Below, piece after piece: positions 10,577 through 20,341 of a stretch of DNA of 40,000 nucleotides. The notes beneath the pieces are model-generated. The model was not told the origin of the DNA. It saw only the letters and a list, made by a program, of their open reading frames with translations, and made no database searches. Every line of letters begins with the position of its first letter. The first letter of the stretch is position 1. The stretch comes from Plasmodium brasilianum (taxonomy: Eukaryota > Apicomplexa > Aconoidasida > Haemosporida > Plasmodiidae), in assembly GCF_023973825.1 (NCBI RefSeq), contig NC_090120.1:1812501-1852500 (forward strand). The letters are read 5' to 3'. A program made the translations under genes and the position numbers.

Positions 10577-13069
10577 AATGTGGTATATATAATAGATTAT
10601 ATAGGTATGATATATGTAATAAATTAAATAGATACAGTATATATAATAGATAAAACGGGTCAAATAATCCAAATGAATGCAGTTTATAACAAAGGGGAGT
10701 GTAAATCCACAAATGGCATTTGACCGAAGTAATGTTGGTTCATAGCTGCTGTTCTAATTTTGCTCTCTATCTGTTTGCTTACTAAACACAGGTAGCTGTG
10801 GTAGATTCCTAGGGACAGAATCATGAAAAAGAAAAAGGATAAGGTGAGCAAAAGCATCAAGAGCCAGCAAAAGAAGTACCTTAAGAAAAAAAAAAAAAAA
10901 AAAAGGGAAGAAGTGAACGAAAGAGCAGTTAAACGAATATTTATTTAAACGAGCGATTGAATAATCGAAGGAAACCCTTCCACAGTTAATGATTGAGGAA
11001 ATCGAACTTCTTTTTTCTGTTGTCTACTTTTTCGTGCTCTTTATTTTTTCTCATCATTTCCAAGCTAACCAATTATCATAATAGAGCATATTGTAAACGA
11101 CGTTGGAAATATATTTCAAGGAAAAAAAAATGGTTCCTTCTTCAATATATAAAAATAAGAGGAAAAAGCATCTATTGTTCTCAGCTACACAATTGTTAAT
11201 CCAAGGGCAGTGGTGGTCGAACGTCCTAACACATCTTTGGCAAACCTTGCAGTGTTTGCTTCGAAGAAGCTACAAAAGGGGGGGATATAAATGAATGCGA
11301 ACAAAATAGGAAGCAGTTGACATATATGAACAAGTCAGGTGGAGAACCGTTCGGTGCAAGCGAAAATTCGCCGTAGATGCGTCCCAGTGGATGTGTTACT
11401 TTGAAGCATAACATATATATATGTAGGTATATATGTAGATATATATGTAGGTATATATGTAGATATATATGTAGGTATATATGTAGGATATATATGTAGG
11501 TATATATGTAGGTATATATGTAGTTATATATGTAGGTATATGTGTAGGTATATATGTAGGTATATATGTAGGTATATATGTAGGTATATATATATGCAAG
11601 TATGCACTTACGCATGTACGCGTGTGTGTATGTTTGTATGTAGGTGCCTAGTCTTACCTGCAGCACATCACACGCGGAGCAATACGACAGGGGGGTGTTA
11701 TACTGATAGAATTTGTTGTTCGACAAACGGAAGGTGTTTCTACTCCTTGTTTTGATGTCCTTTGAAAAAATAATATTATTTTTATTAATTATATGTAGAT
11801 CCGTTGGATAGCAAGTTGATAACTTTGCTTTCTCCCAGTCGACCAGTTTTTCAGTTGCACTTGTATATGCATTAACAGAAGAACATCTAGTGTAATGCAT
11901 TTCATATAAGGATGATAATAACTTGTATTTGTATTTAACATTTTTTTTCCGTCTCAGTTGTATATTTTGAAAGGGAGAAGTGTGCTTTGCCCATTTCGAA
12001 ACGTGGTGCAATTTTCCAAACGTGCGCACATAATTATGTAGACGTTTAAGCGAACGAACATTTTTATATATATTGTACGGTTTTTCAGTTTTGTTGTTAC
12101 AACTATTGGGTGTTTTTACTCCCTTTTTATGAATGCCATCACTACTACTTATACTTCTTTGGGTAAGTTGTTGCTTGTCCTTTTTTTTTTTTTTTTTTTT
12201 TTTATAACTCCTCCTTCATAAAATTCGACAATTCTGCTAGAATTAGATTTGCCTGCCTGTCCACCGTTTTGACCTGAACTGATCATACAGTTTTTGTAAG
12301 TTAATTGAGATTTTGCATGTTTCAATTTTTGCGAGTCATTTCGCCGTTGTCCCCTTTTCAACGTTTTGTTCACGCCCTTCTCAGTCAAAACTGTGTCTTC
12401 ATGGGGGTAATGAAAAATGGTCAAGCTGTCCAGTTCGTTTGGCTGAACCGGATCTGAGGAGATAACACAGTAGTGAAGAAATGAAGAATGTAAGCAATGT
12501 AACAGTACATCAGTGCAGTAGTGAAGCACCGCATCGTTACAGCGGTGGAGTGGGAGGACGCACGAAGAAGAAATAAAAATTAAAAAAAAAAAAATTAAAA
12601 AAAAAAAATTAAAAAAAAAAATAAAAAAATAAATACGTTCCCTATATACCAAACAGGAATAGTTATTACATGAAAGAGGCTACAGTTATATACTTCCTTT
12701 TACTAACCGTTCGTACTGCATGTTGAGGAGGAGCAAGAATAGCAGGATGAGCAGTCGGAGGAGCTGACAGACATATCGTCAAAAAATTGAATGTCCCCTC
12801 CATCAGTAGTGTACTCGTTGAAGTGATTTACATATGGTTTGCTATCCTTTAGATTCTCTTTAATATTCTTTTTGAATTTATTTACTGTTATGTTTTTTAA
12901 ATACGTCGAAGGGCACCTTGTAACATAGCCGCTTCGAAAAAAAAGAAAAAAATTATACCTGTATATATGTGTGTGTAACTAAGTATTATAAATTTGTGTG
13001 TGAAGAGTCTACGTATAATGACGCGTATTTTTACTGCATACGTTGCATGTACATTTGATAATGGGAGTG

Positions 13070-13100
<31 letters not shown>

Positions 13101-13460
13101 CTTCTTTTTTCTTTTTTTACGTACGGGTCGCATAAGGATGAGATGGCATATAAGAGAAAAGAAAGGACATAAAGGAAGAAGTAAAAATATAAATTTCCGA
13201 AAAGTTGTTGATGTTCTTCTTTTAAATGAATGCAAGTTAGCAAAACAGCTACCTTAACGGATATGACTACATACGGCAAAATATTTGCCATCGTTCGCTA
13301 ATTGTGCTCGCGTAATGTACACATATATAGCATATGCTCACAGGATATACACATACACACACACAAAAACACTGCCTTTTTTAATCGCGAGAACAAATGT
13401 ACTCCCTCCAATATACACTCTTTCAGAGAAGATATTCTGAAGAACTATTTTCATGTTCAT
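10251..13460 (-). CDS. DHHC-type protein S-acyltransferase (palmitoyltransferase), about eight exons
   Basis: DHHC enzymes attach palmitate to cysteines of membrane proteins. Exons: 13460-13371 (tentative, [10 protein letters not shown]), 13297-13125 (two membrane spans, [18 protein letters not shown] and [17 protein letters not shown]), 12931-12708, 12453-11658, 11269-11070, 10879-10783, 10523 to 10427 or 10419, and 10321 to 10251 (or 10286 plus 9963-9890). Splicing recreates the DPG motif (CDP|GY). The zinc finger is split after CSACDVLQ and resumes [13 protein letters not shown]..., with FDHHCPW and INNC intact. A fourth span [16 protein letters not shown] leads to YHSYLCL|INETTWE, the TTxE motif, then a PaCCT-like [12 protein letters not shown] roughly 330-residue Ser/Lys-rich insert separates DPG from the zinc finger, far longer than usual. 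Frames on either side of an A23 tract (12181-12203) differ by one base. The identity is firm; both gene ends are not. Confidence 0.85.
11411..11597. repeat. 12-bp minisatellite (atatatgtaggt) inside a DHHC intron
   Basis: About fifteen units of ATATATGTAGGT (some GAT or GTT variants) lie inside the intron 11657-11270 of the palmitoyltransferase, between the two halves of its zinc-finger coding sequence. The 12-bp period keeps all frames open, so the intron reads through in frame as Tyr/Ile/Thr repeats with no stop. The GTAAGA donor, the acceptor ttttgtag and the protein family make splicing the right reading. Confidence 0.85.
12181..12203. other. T23 (A23 on the coding strand) homopolymer breaking the DHHC reading frame
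   Basis: Upstream of the tract the exon reads ...[11 protein letters not shown] in one frame. Downstream the zinc-finger-bearing frame reads [16 protein letters not shown] and is one base out of phase. A tract of 24 or 21 bases would restore a single frame. Long homopolymers are the classic place for sequencing or assembly slips. Confidence 0.8.
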
Positions 13461-13768
13461 TCATTGAGAATTTGATTAATTTAATTATTTGATGCATAAC
13501 ACATTGTGTGCCTTGTTTATAAGATTAGCATACTGGCATGAAGAGGGGGAGGTACACAATATACATACATAATACATATATATATTTTTTGCTTTACATT
13601 TTTTAAAAAAAACTGGAAAATATACATACCCCAGTGTGAACAATGTACAAAAGCAAAACAGGATTAGTAGTTAATAGTTAAGCAGCAGAAATGAAGAGAA
13701 TAAGAATTCCTTTCCATTTAATTTTTTTTTAATTTGAATATCCTGACTGGTCAGGTAAAAATCCATTT

Positions 13769-13803
<35 letters not shown>

Positions 13804-14419
13804 CGTTTGTTAAAAGAAGAGCACACTGAATTGGGAGAGAAGGGGAATAAGAATAAAATTTCTCGTTGGACAATTTTTAACTTAGTAAACAATCTTAAAG
13901 AGCTAGTTAAATTCATTCTTTTGTTAGTAATTATTGCCATCGGTGAGAAGCTCCGACACGTTATTACATACATGTGTGTGTTGTGCAAGCCAAGCCTTTA
14001 TACATATGTATGCATATATATATACACGTATATATACGCACATATATATATACGAATATACTTATATACCAATATACATGTTACATACATGCATCCTTAG
14101 TGAAACAACGCAAGGACACACAGAAATAAAAAAAAAAATTGAAGAAGAAATTAACAAAAAAAATAGCAAGGGGAGAAACTACAAAAAAAATAAAAAACTA
14201 GAATATGCTGATGATAAAATAAACGAATGATTGAATGGCCGAATGGTATAATGGTTTAATGGTCTAATGACCGAGTGGCCAAGTGACCGACGAATGACTA
14301 CGTATGGGATAAAAGGGCATATATTTGCGCCGTCCCCTTTATATACAAACTAGTGGGAGGGGTTAGTTTACCATCTTATGAAAAGGGAACAAAGACTTGT
14401 CAACCACTATGAAGAAACA
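13461..14419. other. Intergenic between DHHC and S6 genes, with an exon-like segment
   Basis: This contains a T33 tract (13771-13803), TATA/TACG microsatellites (14010-14080), and a run of short related segments with ATGG and AATG cores at 14225-14290. The only coding-like part is the plus-strand pair 13807-13942 and 14101-14129, listed separately. Otherwise I see nothing. Confidence 0.6.
13807..14129 (+). CDS. Possible exons of a small single-span membrane protein
   Basis: An open segment up to 13942 encodes a hydrophilic part, then KISRWTIFNLVNNLKELVKF and ILLLVIIAI, a plausible membrane helix. It ends at a GTGAGA donor in phase 1. The next acceptor (catccttag, exon from 14101) gives VKQRKDTQK and a TAA stop at 14127-14129, a typical charged tail after a membrane anchor. 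A second frame of that exon stays open to about 14230 and is Lys/Glu rich. The 5' end is not resolved: acceptors follow the T33 tract near 13815, and a possible first exon lies at 13690-13755, ending TCAG|GTAAAA, but frames do not join cleanly across T-runs. The layout (short N part, W, one helix, charged tail) loosely recalls small ER proteins such as SelK, but I claim no family. Confidence 0.35.
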
Positions 14420-15296
14420 TTACGCTGGAAGTATCTTGGTCGATTTCTTAAAAAAATTTTGTTCAATTTTGGACAGACTATCTTTCACTATGTCGTTCTC
14501 CGAAAATTCAAGTGTCCTACTTTTTTCTTCATTTTTTATGATAATAAATCTGGGAACAGAAAACGGGAAGTAAATAAATGATGAAATGAAGAAATGATGC
14601 GAGTGAACTTGTGAAAAAAAATCGAAATGACGTCTATAAGTGGCGGCATGTATGAACACGCATATATACACTAAACTGGGGGAGAGGTGCACAATACCGC
14701 TGCACTAGGATGCAAAACGGGGCATACCTGAGAACATGGTCCTGTAACTTGAACTTGTTTGATACTTCCTTAATCATTGATGGGTATATCTCAAAGGAAA
14801 ATAATAAGTAGTATGCTTCCATCTGCTTTTTAATAGGTCTGACTAAGCGTCTTTTTCCTAAGTATACTATTTTAAAATTATCGGCATCAACTAGTTTCAA
14901 TTCGTATGTGTATTCTACTAATTTTTGCTTTATTTCACTTATAGAAAAATTACAAGAAAATAATAAGTCAACATTATACGAGCTTTTTGCTGACTTGAGG
15001 GTTTTATATACGTTCATACTTCTTTTTTGTTTTACTTTCTTAAATTTCTTTATTAACAATTTATAAATATAATCATTCAATGATCCGTGTAGTGCATACT
15101 TCTCTTTTATATTATTCTTCAGCTTATCATATACCCCATTTTTGCAAAGAATGAAGGGGCTCTTCCATCCTCTACTTGCCTTTTGAACAACCAGATTTCC
15201 ATGTAAATGTCCAGTTCTGTAAGCCACGTTCACGCGTAGGATTGCCGAGCAGAGCACTAGAAGGAGGAGGACTGCATATTTCGGCGGGGTACGCAT
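14420..15296 (-). CDS. Ribosomal protein S6 (bS6), apicoplast-targeted precursor, two exons
   Basis: bS6 is a protein of the small subunit of bacterial-type ribosomes. Exons are 15296-14728 and 14549-14420, joined by a GTATGC...CCCAG intron in phase 2 (AG|A = Arg), giving 232 residues. The first 26 residues include a clear signal peptide, YAVLLLLVLCSAILRVNVAY, followed by a Lys-rich, transit-peptide-like region to about residue 105: the bipartite leader of apicoplast proteins. The S6 fold follows: YELKLVDAD, then LGKRRLVRPIKKQMEAYYLL (counterpart of the bacterial WGRRxLAYPIxK..xAHYVL), then FKLQDHVLRF at the exon join (counterpart of F..ND.VIR). A lysine-rich C-terminal extension ends at STKILPA. 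The gene stands alone between the DHHC gene and a large unknown, all on the minus strand. Confidence 0.92.
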
Positions 15297-15810
15297 AAGA
15301 TCCGCTCGGGAGATGGTACGTCACTTAGGCGGCTTGCGGCTTATGTGGTACGCCGTTTATGCGGTATGCTACTTATGCGGTATGCCGCTTAAACGTTTTT
15401 CCGTTTGTGTGTTCTATAGCGTATGCTTCTTTCGCCGTTTATACGTTTTTTAGTTTGTGTGTTTTATCGCTTAAGCTTCTTTTTTCCGCTCCTTGCGTTT
15501 ATCTGTTCATTCAACCACTAACACACAAGGGACGAAGGGGCGGAACGCGTAAGCTCATTCGAAAAGGGGAAAAAAACAAAAGAGAAAAAAAAAAAAGAAA
15601 AAAAAAAAAAAAAAAAAAAAAAAGGGCCATAAAAGAGCTAAAAAATTACCTCTTTAAAGTTAAAAGGCAGAGAATTCATCATTTTAGAGAAAACAAAAAT
15701 AGAAATAATATTATATTATTTTTGCGAAATAATTTTTTTTTTTTTTTATATGCTTACGATTTATGTAGTTTTGCGCCGTACTTCCGCGCATGGAGAAAAG
15801 GCGTGCATAG

Positions 15811-15886
15811 GTTCGTTTGTTCGTTCGTTTGTTCGTTCGTTTGTTCGTTCGTTTGTTCGTTCGTTTGTTCGTTCGTTTATTTGTTT
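15811..15886. repeat. 12-bp minisatellite (ttcgttcgtttg), about 6 copies
   Basis: Exact or near-exact TTCGTTCGTTTG units occur in tandem. They lie in intergenic DNA between two minus-strand genes. Confidence 0.88.
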
Positions 15887-15991
15887 ATTTTATTTTTTTT
15901 TTCTCCTTAAAGCACAGGATGAATTAACTGAAAACAAGCAATAGGGTGCGGTTAAACGAATATGCAAAAAAACAAAAGTAAACAATAGGGG

Positions 15992-16103
15992 GAAAATGGC
16001 CAAAAAATGGGCTAGAAATGGCCAAAAAATGGGCTAGAAAAGGCCAAAAAATGAGCCAAAAATGGCATAAAAAATGAGCCAAAAATGGCATAAAAAATAG
16101 GCT
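15992..16103. repeat. About 22-bp repeat (ggccaaaaaatgggctagaaa family), 5 copies
   Basis: Units beginning GGCCAAAAAATGGGCTAGAA drift to GAGCCAAAAATGGCATAAAAA further right. Each unit contains a GGCC/GGC..GCC pair capable of short pairing. The array is in the expected 3' UTR of the gene ending at 16244. Confidence 0.8.
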
Positions 16104-16243
16104 GAACATGGCAAAACAAATGGTATAACAAATGAAGCGGGATGTACTCCGCAGCTTGACGTTCCCCCGGTCTGGCAGCCCACCTCATGTAATCATACTT
16201 CGAGTACGTGACGATAAACGCGGGTAGTAGTAGGTTATTCCTT

Positions 16244-19200
16244 TTAATTTTTTTTTTTTTTTTTATCAGCAAGAAATGTAAGTAGTAGCGAGTAATTTTC
16301 TATCTTGCATTTTTTTAAATCATAGCATAAAGATAAGAGTAGCGATTTATCTTTCTTACTAAGTTGTTTGTCCGTTTTGTAAACATGCATCATTTTGTTA
16401 TACAGTAACTGAACAGACTTATATAAATACACAGAATTGTATTTCACTCTGCAGTAACTTAAAATCAAGCTGACCCAGTCATGTATGTTTAACAGCTTGT
16501 TGTATTGTTCATGCCGTACTATGAATATATAAATAGCATCACATAATAAAATCAAATTTTTTTTTTTAATTTTTACTTTGGAAAAGATACTCAAAATGTT
16601 TACCATAGCTTGTACATACTTTTTACTTTGAAAAGTGTTATTACTTATGTGTTTGTTAAGAGATGCATAAAATTTCTTTTCCTTAATGATGAGGATCTTA
16701 CTGAACTCTGTGTCTTGTGTTATCTCCTCCTCCTGTGGATTATAAAAATAACGTTTTTCACTCTTCATAACTAGTCTATTTGCCATTTTTGTAAACTTAT
16801 CTAACATGTATGCTACTTGCTTGTCGGTATTGTTATATTTTACTCTGTCGCTTATACACCTCTGACGTATACCTCCTCCATTAAGTACAGTAATATGGTT
16901 GATGTGTAACACACGAGTTAGTAAATGAGAAAGAATGTGGTGTATACTTTCTTCAGATAAAGCATTTAATATATAGTAACTCCTAATTATTAGGTGGATT
17001 TCACAAAAGGAATACCTGTCTATATATTTTTTTATGTAGTGCATAACATGTTGAAGGATTTCTTTATTTTCATAATGTGCTTTGCTAAGGAAGCTTACAA
17101 ACGCAGTAACGTCTTGACTGTTCAGTTTAGGTAAATACTCATAGATGTACTTTATAACACTACTGATGAAATTTATTTCATATATATTTAACTTCGTGTA
17201 CATATTGCACATATTGCAAAGATGCCTTCCGTTGATGCTCATCCGTATCATGGATGTTGCACAGTTATTGCTGCTTCCAGCAAAGAGGATGCTATTACTT
17301 CCAGCAAAGAGGACGCTACTACTTTCCCTAGTTACTTCACTTTGGATGCGGCTGTGTGCTGATGAGCATAGCGCTGCGTATACCCTCCTACCAATTTCTC
17401 GATTTATAATACTTACTACGTTAAGTATATCTTTCTTTTGCTCATGTGTTTGGTTCCCCTCGTAGTAATAACAGAACGATGAAAGGAGGTATGTAAAATT
17501 ATTAGTACATACGATAGAAATGTAAAAATTTAAAATAAATTTAAAAAAATGTATGTACACATATATTGCCTGAACATGTGAATAATGTGTACATTCCTTT
17601 TCTAACTGTATTAAAAATTTAAAAAAATAAATATGGTTGTAAATACATTTATTGAAATAATTTAAATAGTGCATATCTGTAGGCTCTGACAAAGAGGTAA
17701 TCATGTTTAAAAATTTAATTAACATTATGCTATTTTGAAAAATAATACGATTCATAATTAGACCCCCTTCTTCTTCCTTAAAAGCGCTTTGTGCTTCTTT
17801 GTAAAAGAAGCTCCATATCTTTGTAGTTGCACAATTATTGCTTGGAAAGTGGGGGGGATAAAGCAACTGGGTGTAGAAGAAAGCTCCGTAGTTGTAGTCA
17901 GCATCGAGGTACTTGATGTAGTCAACGTGGTCAACGCGATCAACGTGCCTAACATGACTAGCATGTGTTACTTGCGTATCTCTCATCATACTCTTGCATC
18001 TACCATTAGGATACTCTGTGTTTCTATTTTTGCACCCTTCTCTTGTATATGTAAAGCCCATTTTGTCAAAATTTATTTTTGACGTTTTTACTTTATGTTC
18101 ATTAACAAATGGGCCATACCTTATTTTTTCTTCAACCAAATTTGGAATTTGAAAAATGCAAAAGTATATTCGTATGAGTGTTTTCTGTATCTCCGATATA
18201 ATGTAATTGTGTTTACACCTTTTCCTTTCATTTTTGTTTTTATTGTAAGATATGTCTATTGTATAGCTGAAGGAGTTGTAAAATTGTTTATATGTTGTCA
18301 AAAAGAGAGTTATGCTTACAAAATTGTGTACATCCAGGCATATATGATCATAAAAAATTATTAACTTGTTCATATGCTCTCTATTTGTGTTAATTGGCAT
18401 ATTCGTTTGTATGCTAATTTCACATTTGCTCTTTTTGTTAATAGGAGTGTATGTTATCGAAGCTTTGATTATTTCGTTTCCTATGGTGAAAATAGTAGAA
18501 CAAAGCAAATAGTTGATTGTACTGAGGCAAAACAGATTAAATAAAAGGATATTTATATTCCATTTTACTAATTTTTCTATATGTTTGTTTGTCACTGTTA
18601 GAAGTTCTACTATCGTTTGGCTGTTTATATTTGCCTGTGGAGTGAAACAAGAATTATCCTTTTTTTGGGATGATATGTATATATTTTCTTCTTTTGCAAA
18701 GTTTATGTACTCCTGCTGTTTTAGTATGACCTCCTTTATAATCTTTTCAAAAATGTATTTACAGTTTTTTCCATGTTCCTCATAATTCATTAAGCATAAA
18801 GAGTTTAGCAGATAAGCCCAATTCTTTATGTTTATGTTATTACTTTTTTTTTTAAGAAATATATGTTTTAAGTACGCAGAGAAAAAGGCATTCAACTGCA
18901 CTTTACTGATGAATACGAATTTGTGTAAGCTGAGAAGGACTTGGTCATCCCTCTTACTACACTCATCTGTGCTTCGAACACTATCTGTGGCACGAACAAG
19001 TTTACTTCTACGTAATGTGCACTTCTCTGCAGCAGTATTAGGAAGTATTTCCATTGATATATCCTCATTGCCATTATAACTCTCCTGTATAGAGGAATGA
19101 CTACTAGTTCCTCGGTTACTCCTGGGTGTGGAGTACATATGAAAACTGCTAACCCACCGAAAGGTACATTCTAGTTTGTTCAAGTTGGATGAGATAGATG

Positions 19201-19342
19201 AAATATGATAAACAACGTCGTCCTCACTTATATGAGTACTCTCTTTTTTCTTAAGAATAAAAGTATATAACTGTTTTAACTTTTTTTCATTTTTTTCTTT
19301 AAATGCGTTGTTAATTAGATTCGTAAACAACATTCTCATCAT
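16244..19342 (-). CDS. Large conserved-looking protein of unknown function, 1032 aa, single exon
   Basis: I do not recognise this gene. The product is 1032 residues, mainly helical by composition, with alternating short hydrophobic segments (NILLFNLFCLSTINYLLCST, HFFKFILNFYISIVC, NLILLCDAIYIFIV) and Lys/Asn-rich linkers. Repeated patterns such as YEINFISSVIKYIYEYLPKL, DVTAFVSFLSKAHYENKEIL and IHDWVSLILSYCRVKYNSV resemble the helical repeats of FASTK/RAP or heptatricopeptide-type organellar RNA proteins. I see no RAP domain at the C terminus, so this is only a hint. A His/Val/Asp run (HVRHVDRVDHVDYIKYLD) and a Ser/Arg-rich segment near residue 70 are low complexity. The start MMRMLFTNLI at 19342 is the first in-frame ATG. 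An out-of-frame ATG lies four bases upstream. A run of lysines from a T15 tract ends the protein. Confidence 0.85.
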   Translation of the reverse strand: MMRMLFTNLINNAFKEKNEKKLKQLYTFILKKKESTHISEDDVVYHISSISSNLNKLECTFRWVSSFHMYSTPRSNRGTSSHSSIQESYNGNEDISMEILPNTAAEKCTLRRSKLVRATDSVRSTDECSKRDDQVLLSLHKFVFISKVQLNAFFSAYLKHIFLKKKSNNINIKNWAYLLNSLCLMNYEEHGKNCKYIFEKIIKEVILKQQEYINFAKEENIYISSQKKDNSCFTPQANINSQTIVELLTVTNKHIEKLVKWNINILLFNLFCLSTINYLLCSTIFTIGNEIIKASITYTPINKKSKCEISIQTNMPINTNREHMNKLIIFYDHICLDVHNFVSITLFLTTYKQFYNSFSYTIDISYNKNKNERKRCKHNYIISEIQKTLIRIYFCIFQIPNLVEEKIRYGPFVNEHKVKTSKINFDKMGFTYTREGCKNRNTEYPNGRCKSMMRDTQVTHASHVRHVDRVDHVDYIKYLDADYNYGAFFYTQLLYPPHFPSNNCATTKIWSFFYKEAQSAFKEEEGGLIMNRIIFQNSIMLIKFLNMITSLSEPTDMHYLNYFNKCIYNHIYFFKFLIQLEKECTHYSHVQAIYVYIHFFKFILNFYISIVCTNNFTYLLSSFCYYYEGNQTHEQKKDILNVVSIINREIGRRVYAALCSSAHSRIQSEVTRESSSVLFAGSNSILFAGSSNNCATSMIRMSINGRHLCNMCNMYTKLNIYEINFISSVIKYIYEYLPKLNSQDVTAFVSFLSKAHYENKEILQHVMHYIKKYIDRYSFCEIHLIIRSYYILNALSEESIHHILSHLLTRVLHINHITVLNGGGIRQRCISDRVKYNNTDKQVAYMLDKFTKMANRLVMKSEKRYFYNPQEEEITQDTEFSKILIIKEKKFYASLNKHISNNTFQSKKYVQAMVNILSIFSKVKIKKKNLILLCDAIYIFIVRHEQYNKLLNIHDWVSLILSYCRVKYNSVYLYKSVQLLYNKMMHVYKTDKQLSKKDKSLLLSLCYDLKKCKIENYSLLLTFLADKKKKKN

Positions 19343-19343
19343 A

Positions 19344-19380
19344 CATGCTCCTCCGGAGGTGAGAGAAAAGAGCGAGCATG
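19344..19380. promoter_or_regulatory. Inverted repeat and 10-bp palindrome next to a start codon
   Basis: CATGCTC (19344-19350) pairs with GAGCATG (19374-19380), and CCTCCGGAGG (19350-19359) is a perfect palindrome. On the minus strand this lies directly before the ATG at 19342, so it would be in the 5' leader of the transcript. The segment also supplies an upstream ATG (19346) opening an 11-codon frame that overlaps the start of the main gene. It could tune translation, but nothing proves it. Confidence 0.35.
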
Positions 19381-19885
19381 CTATGAGTTACAGCATGTGT
19401 TAGTCATACCTTCCGAAGATTAGTCGTCCTCCCAACAAGTTTTGTTTATATTTAGTTTTGCTTCGTTATATTTCGTCATATTTTGTTTTACTTTCTTTTA
19501 TGTAGCAAATTTCTATTATTTTGCGCATTTTGTATAGTATTCGAATTTTTTTTTTTTTTTTTTTTTATTATTCCAAATTGTATATAGCTTCTCGGTGAAA
19601 TACCGTTCATATTCACACCTTTGTGAATAAAAAAAAAAAAAAAAAAAAAAGAGTTAGCATTATGCTTGACAGTACAATATTAATTGCTTCTCTTTAAATA
19701 ACAAGTTAGTACAGTTGTGGAGAATACACGGAATGATGGTTTGTACATGCTTGTTGTATAGTATACTGCGCATATATAAGTATACGGTACGTACGTATGT
19801 ATGCATTGATGTATGCACACTATATGTAGCTATTGCTTTGTTCCTTCGCCGCTGAGTATCGTTTCGTTCTGCTTTGTTTTTATTT

Positions 19886-20040
19886 CATTTTATTATTCTA
19901 CTTTATTTCATTTTATTATTCTACTTTATTTCATTTTATTATTCTACTTTATTTCATTTTATTATTCTACTTTATTTCATTTTATTATTCTACTTTATTT
20001 CATTTTATTATTCTATTTTATTTCATTTTGTTTTACTTTA
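19886..20040. repeat. 23-bp minisatellite (ttattctactttatttcat type), about 6 copies
   Basis: The CTACTTTATTTCATTTTATT core recurs every 23 bases from 19898 to 19990, with a CTATTTTATTTC variant at 20013. It lies about 0.3-0.45 kb beyond the stop of CSE1 (minus strand). Confidence 0.9.
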
Positions 20041-20341
20041 TTTTTTTCGAAAAATATGGTAAAAACGCGCATGATATAGAGCAATATGAATAATGTTTTA
20101 AGCAAAGAGTAAATACGTATGATCGTAATGAAGGGGGGAGGGGTGAAAAAAGAAAAAAAAGGGTATCCCCATGAGGAAGTGTTACACATACACATACAAA
20201 TACACATGAACGTACATATGCATAAATACATGCATAAACACATGTACAAACATATGCACAAGCACTTGCACAAACACATGCACAAACACATACCCATTTA
20301 TATATTTCCTGATACACGCAGGAGTGGTGGCGGTTACTCCC

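Larger units (their letters stand above)
15297..16243. other. Intergenic between S6 and the 1032-residue gene
   Basis: The S6-proximal part (15300-15480) is unusually GC rich and carries imperfect direct repeats built on TATGCGGTATGC and TTTATGCGG. Poly-A tracts follow (15575-15623), then a 12-bp repeat and a 22-bp repeat (listed). A plus-strand open frame spans 15359-15910, but it changes character at the poly-A tract and ends in the repeat, so I do not call it a gene. Confidence 0.6.
19343..20341. other. Intergenic upstream of the 1032-residue gene
   Basis: Next to the start codon is a small hairpin/palindrome (19344-19380, listed). A minus-strand donor-like GTATGA near 19409 follows a short frame that could be a 5' leader exon. 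T and A tracts lie at 19545-19566 and 19628-19650. The rest is a 23-bp repeat at 19886-20040 and a CACA/TACA microsatellite at 20185-20300. No gene is seen. Confidence 0.6.

Noticed and set aside
11058..11070. Apparent loss of the splice donor after the DHHC zinc-finger exon (frame runs to TGGAAATGA with no GT there).
   Set aside because: A GTTAGC donor at 11069/11068 gives the correct phase 2 and joins AATTG|G TAC as Trp-Tyr, so the exon ends normally at 11070.
11226..12029. 267-residue minus-strand frame containing Tyr-Ile-Thr repeats.
   Set aside because: It reads through an intron; true coding stops at 11658 and resumes at 11269 in a different frame with the DHHC motif.
15359..15910. 183-codon plus-strand open frame.
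   Set aside because: It is built from a pyrimidine-rich stretch, a poly-A tract and a 12-bp repeat; composition changes abruptly and nothing resembles a domain. More likely leader and intergenic sequence of minus-strand genes.
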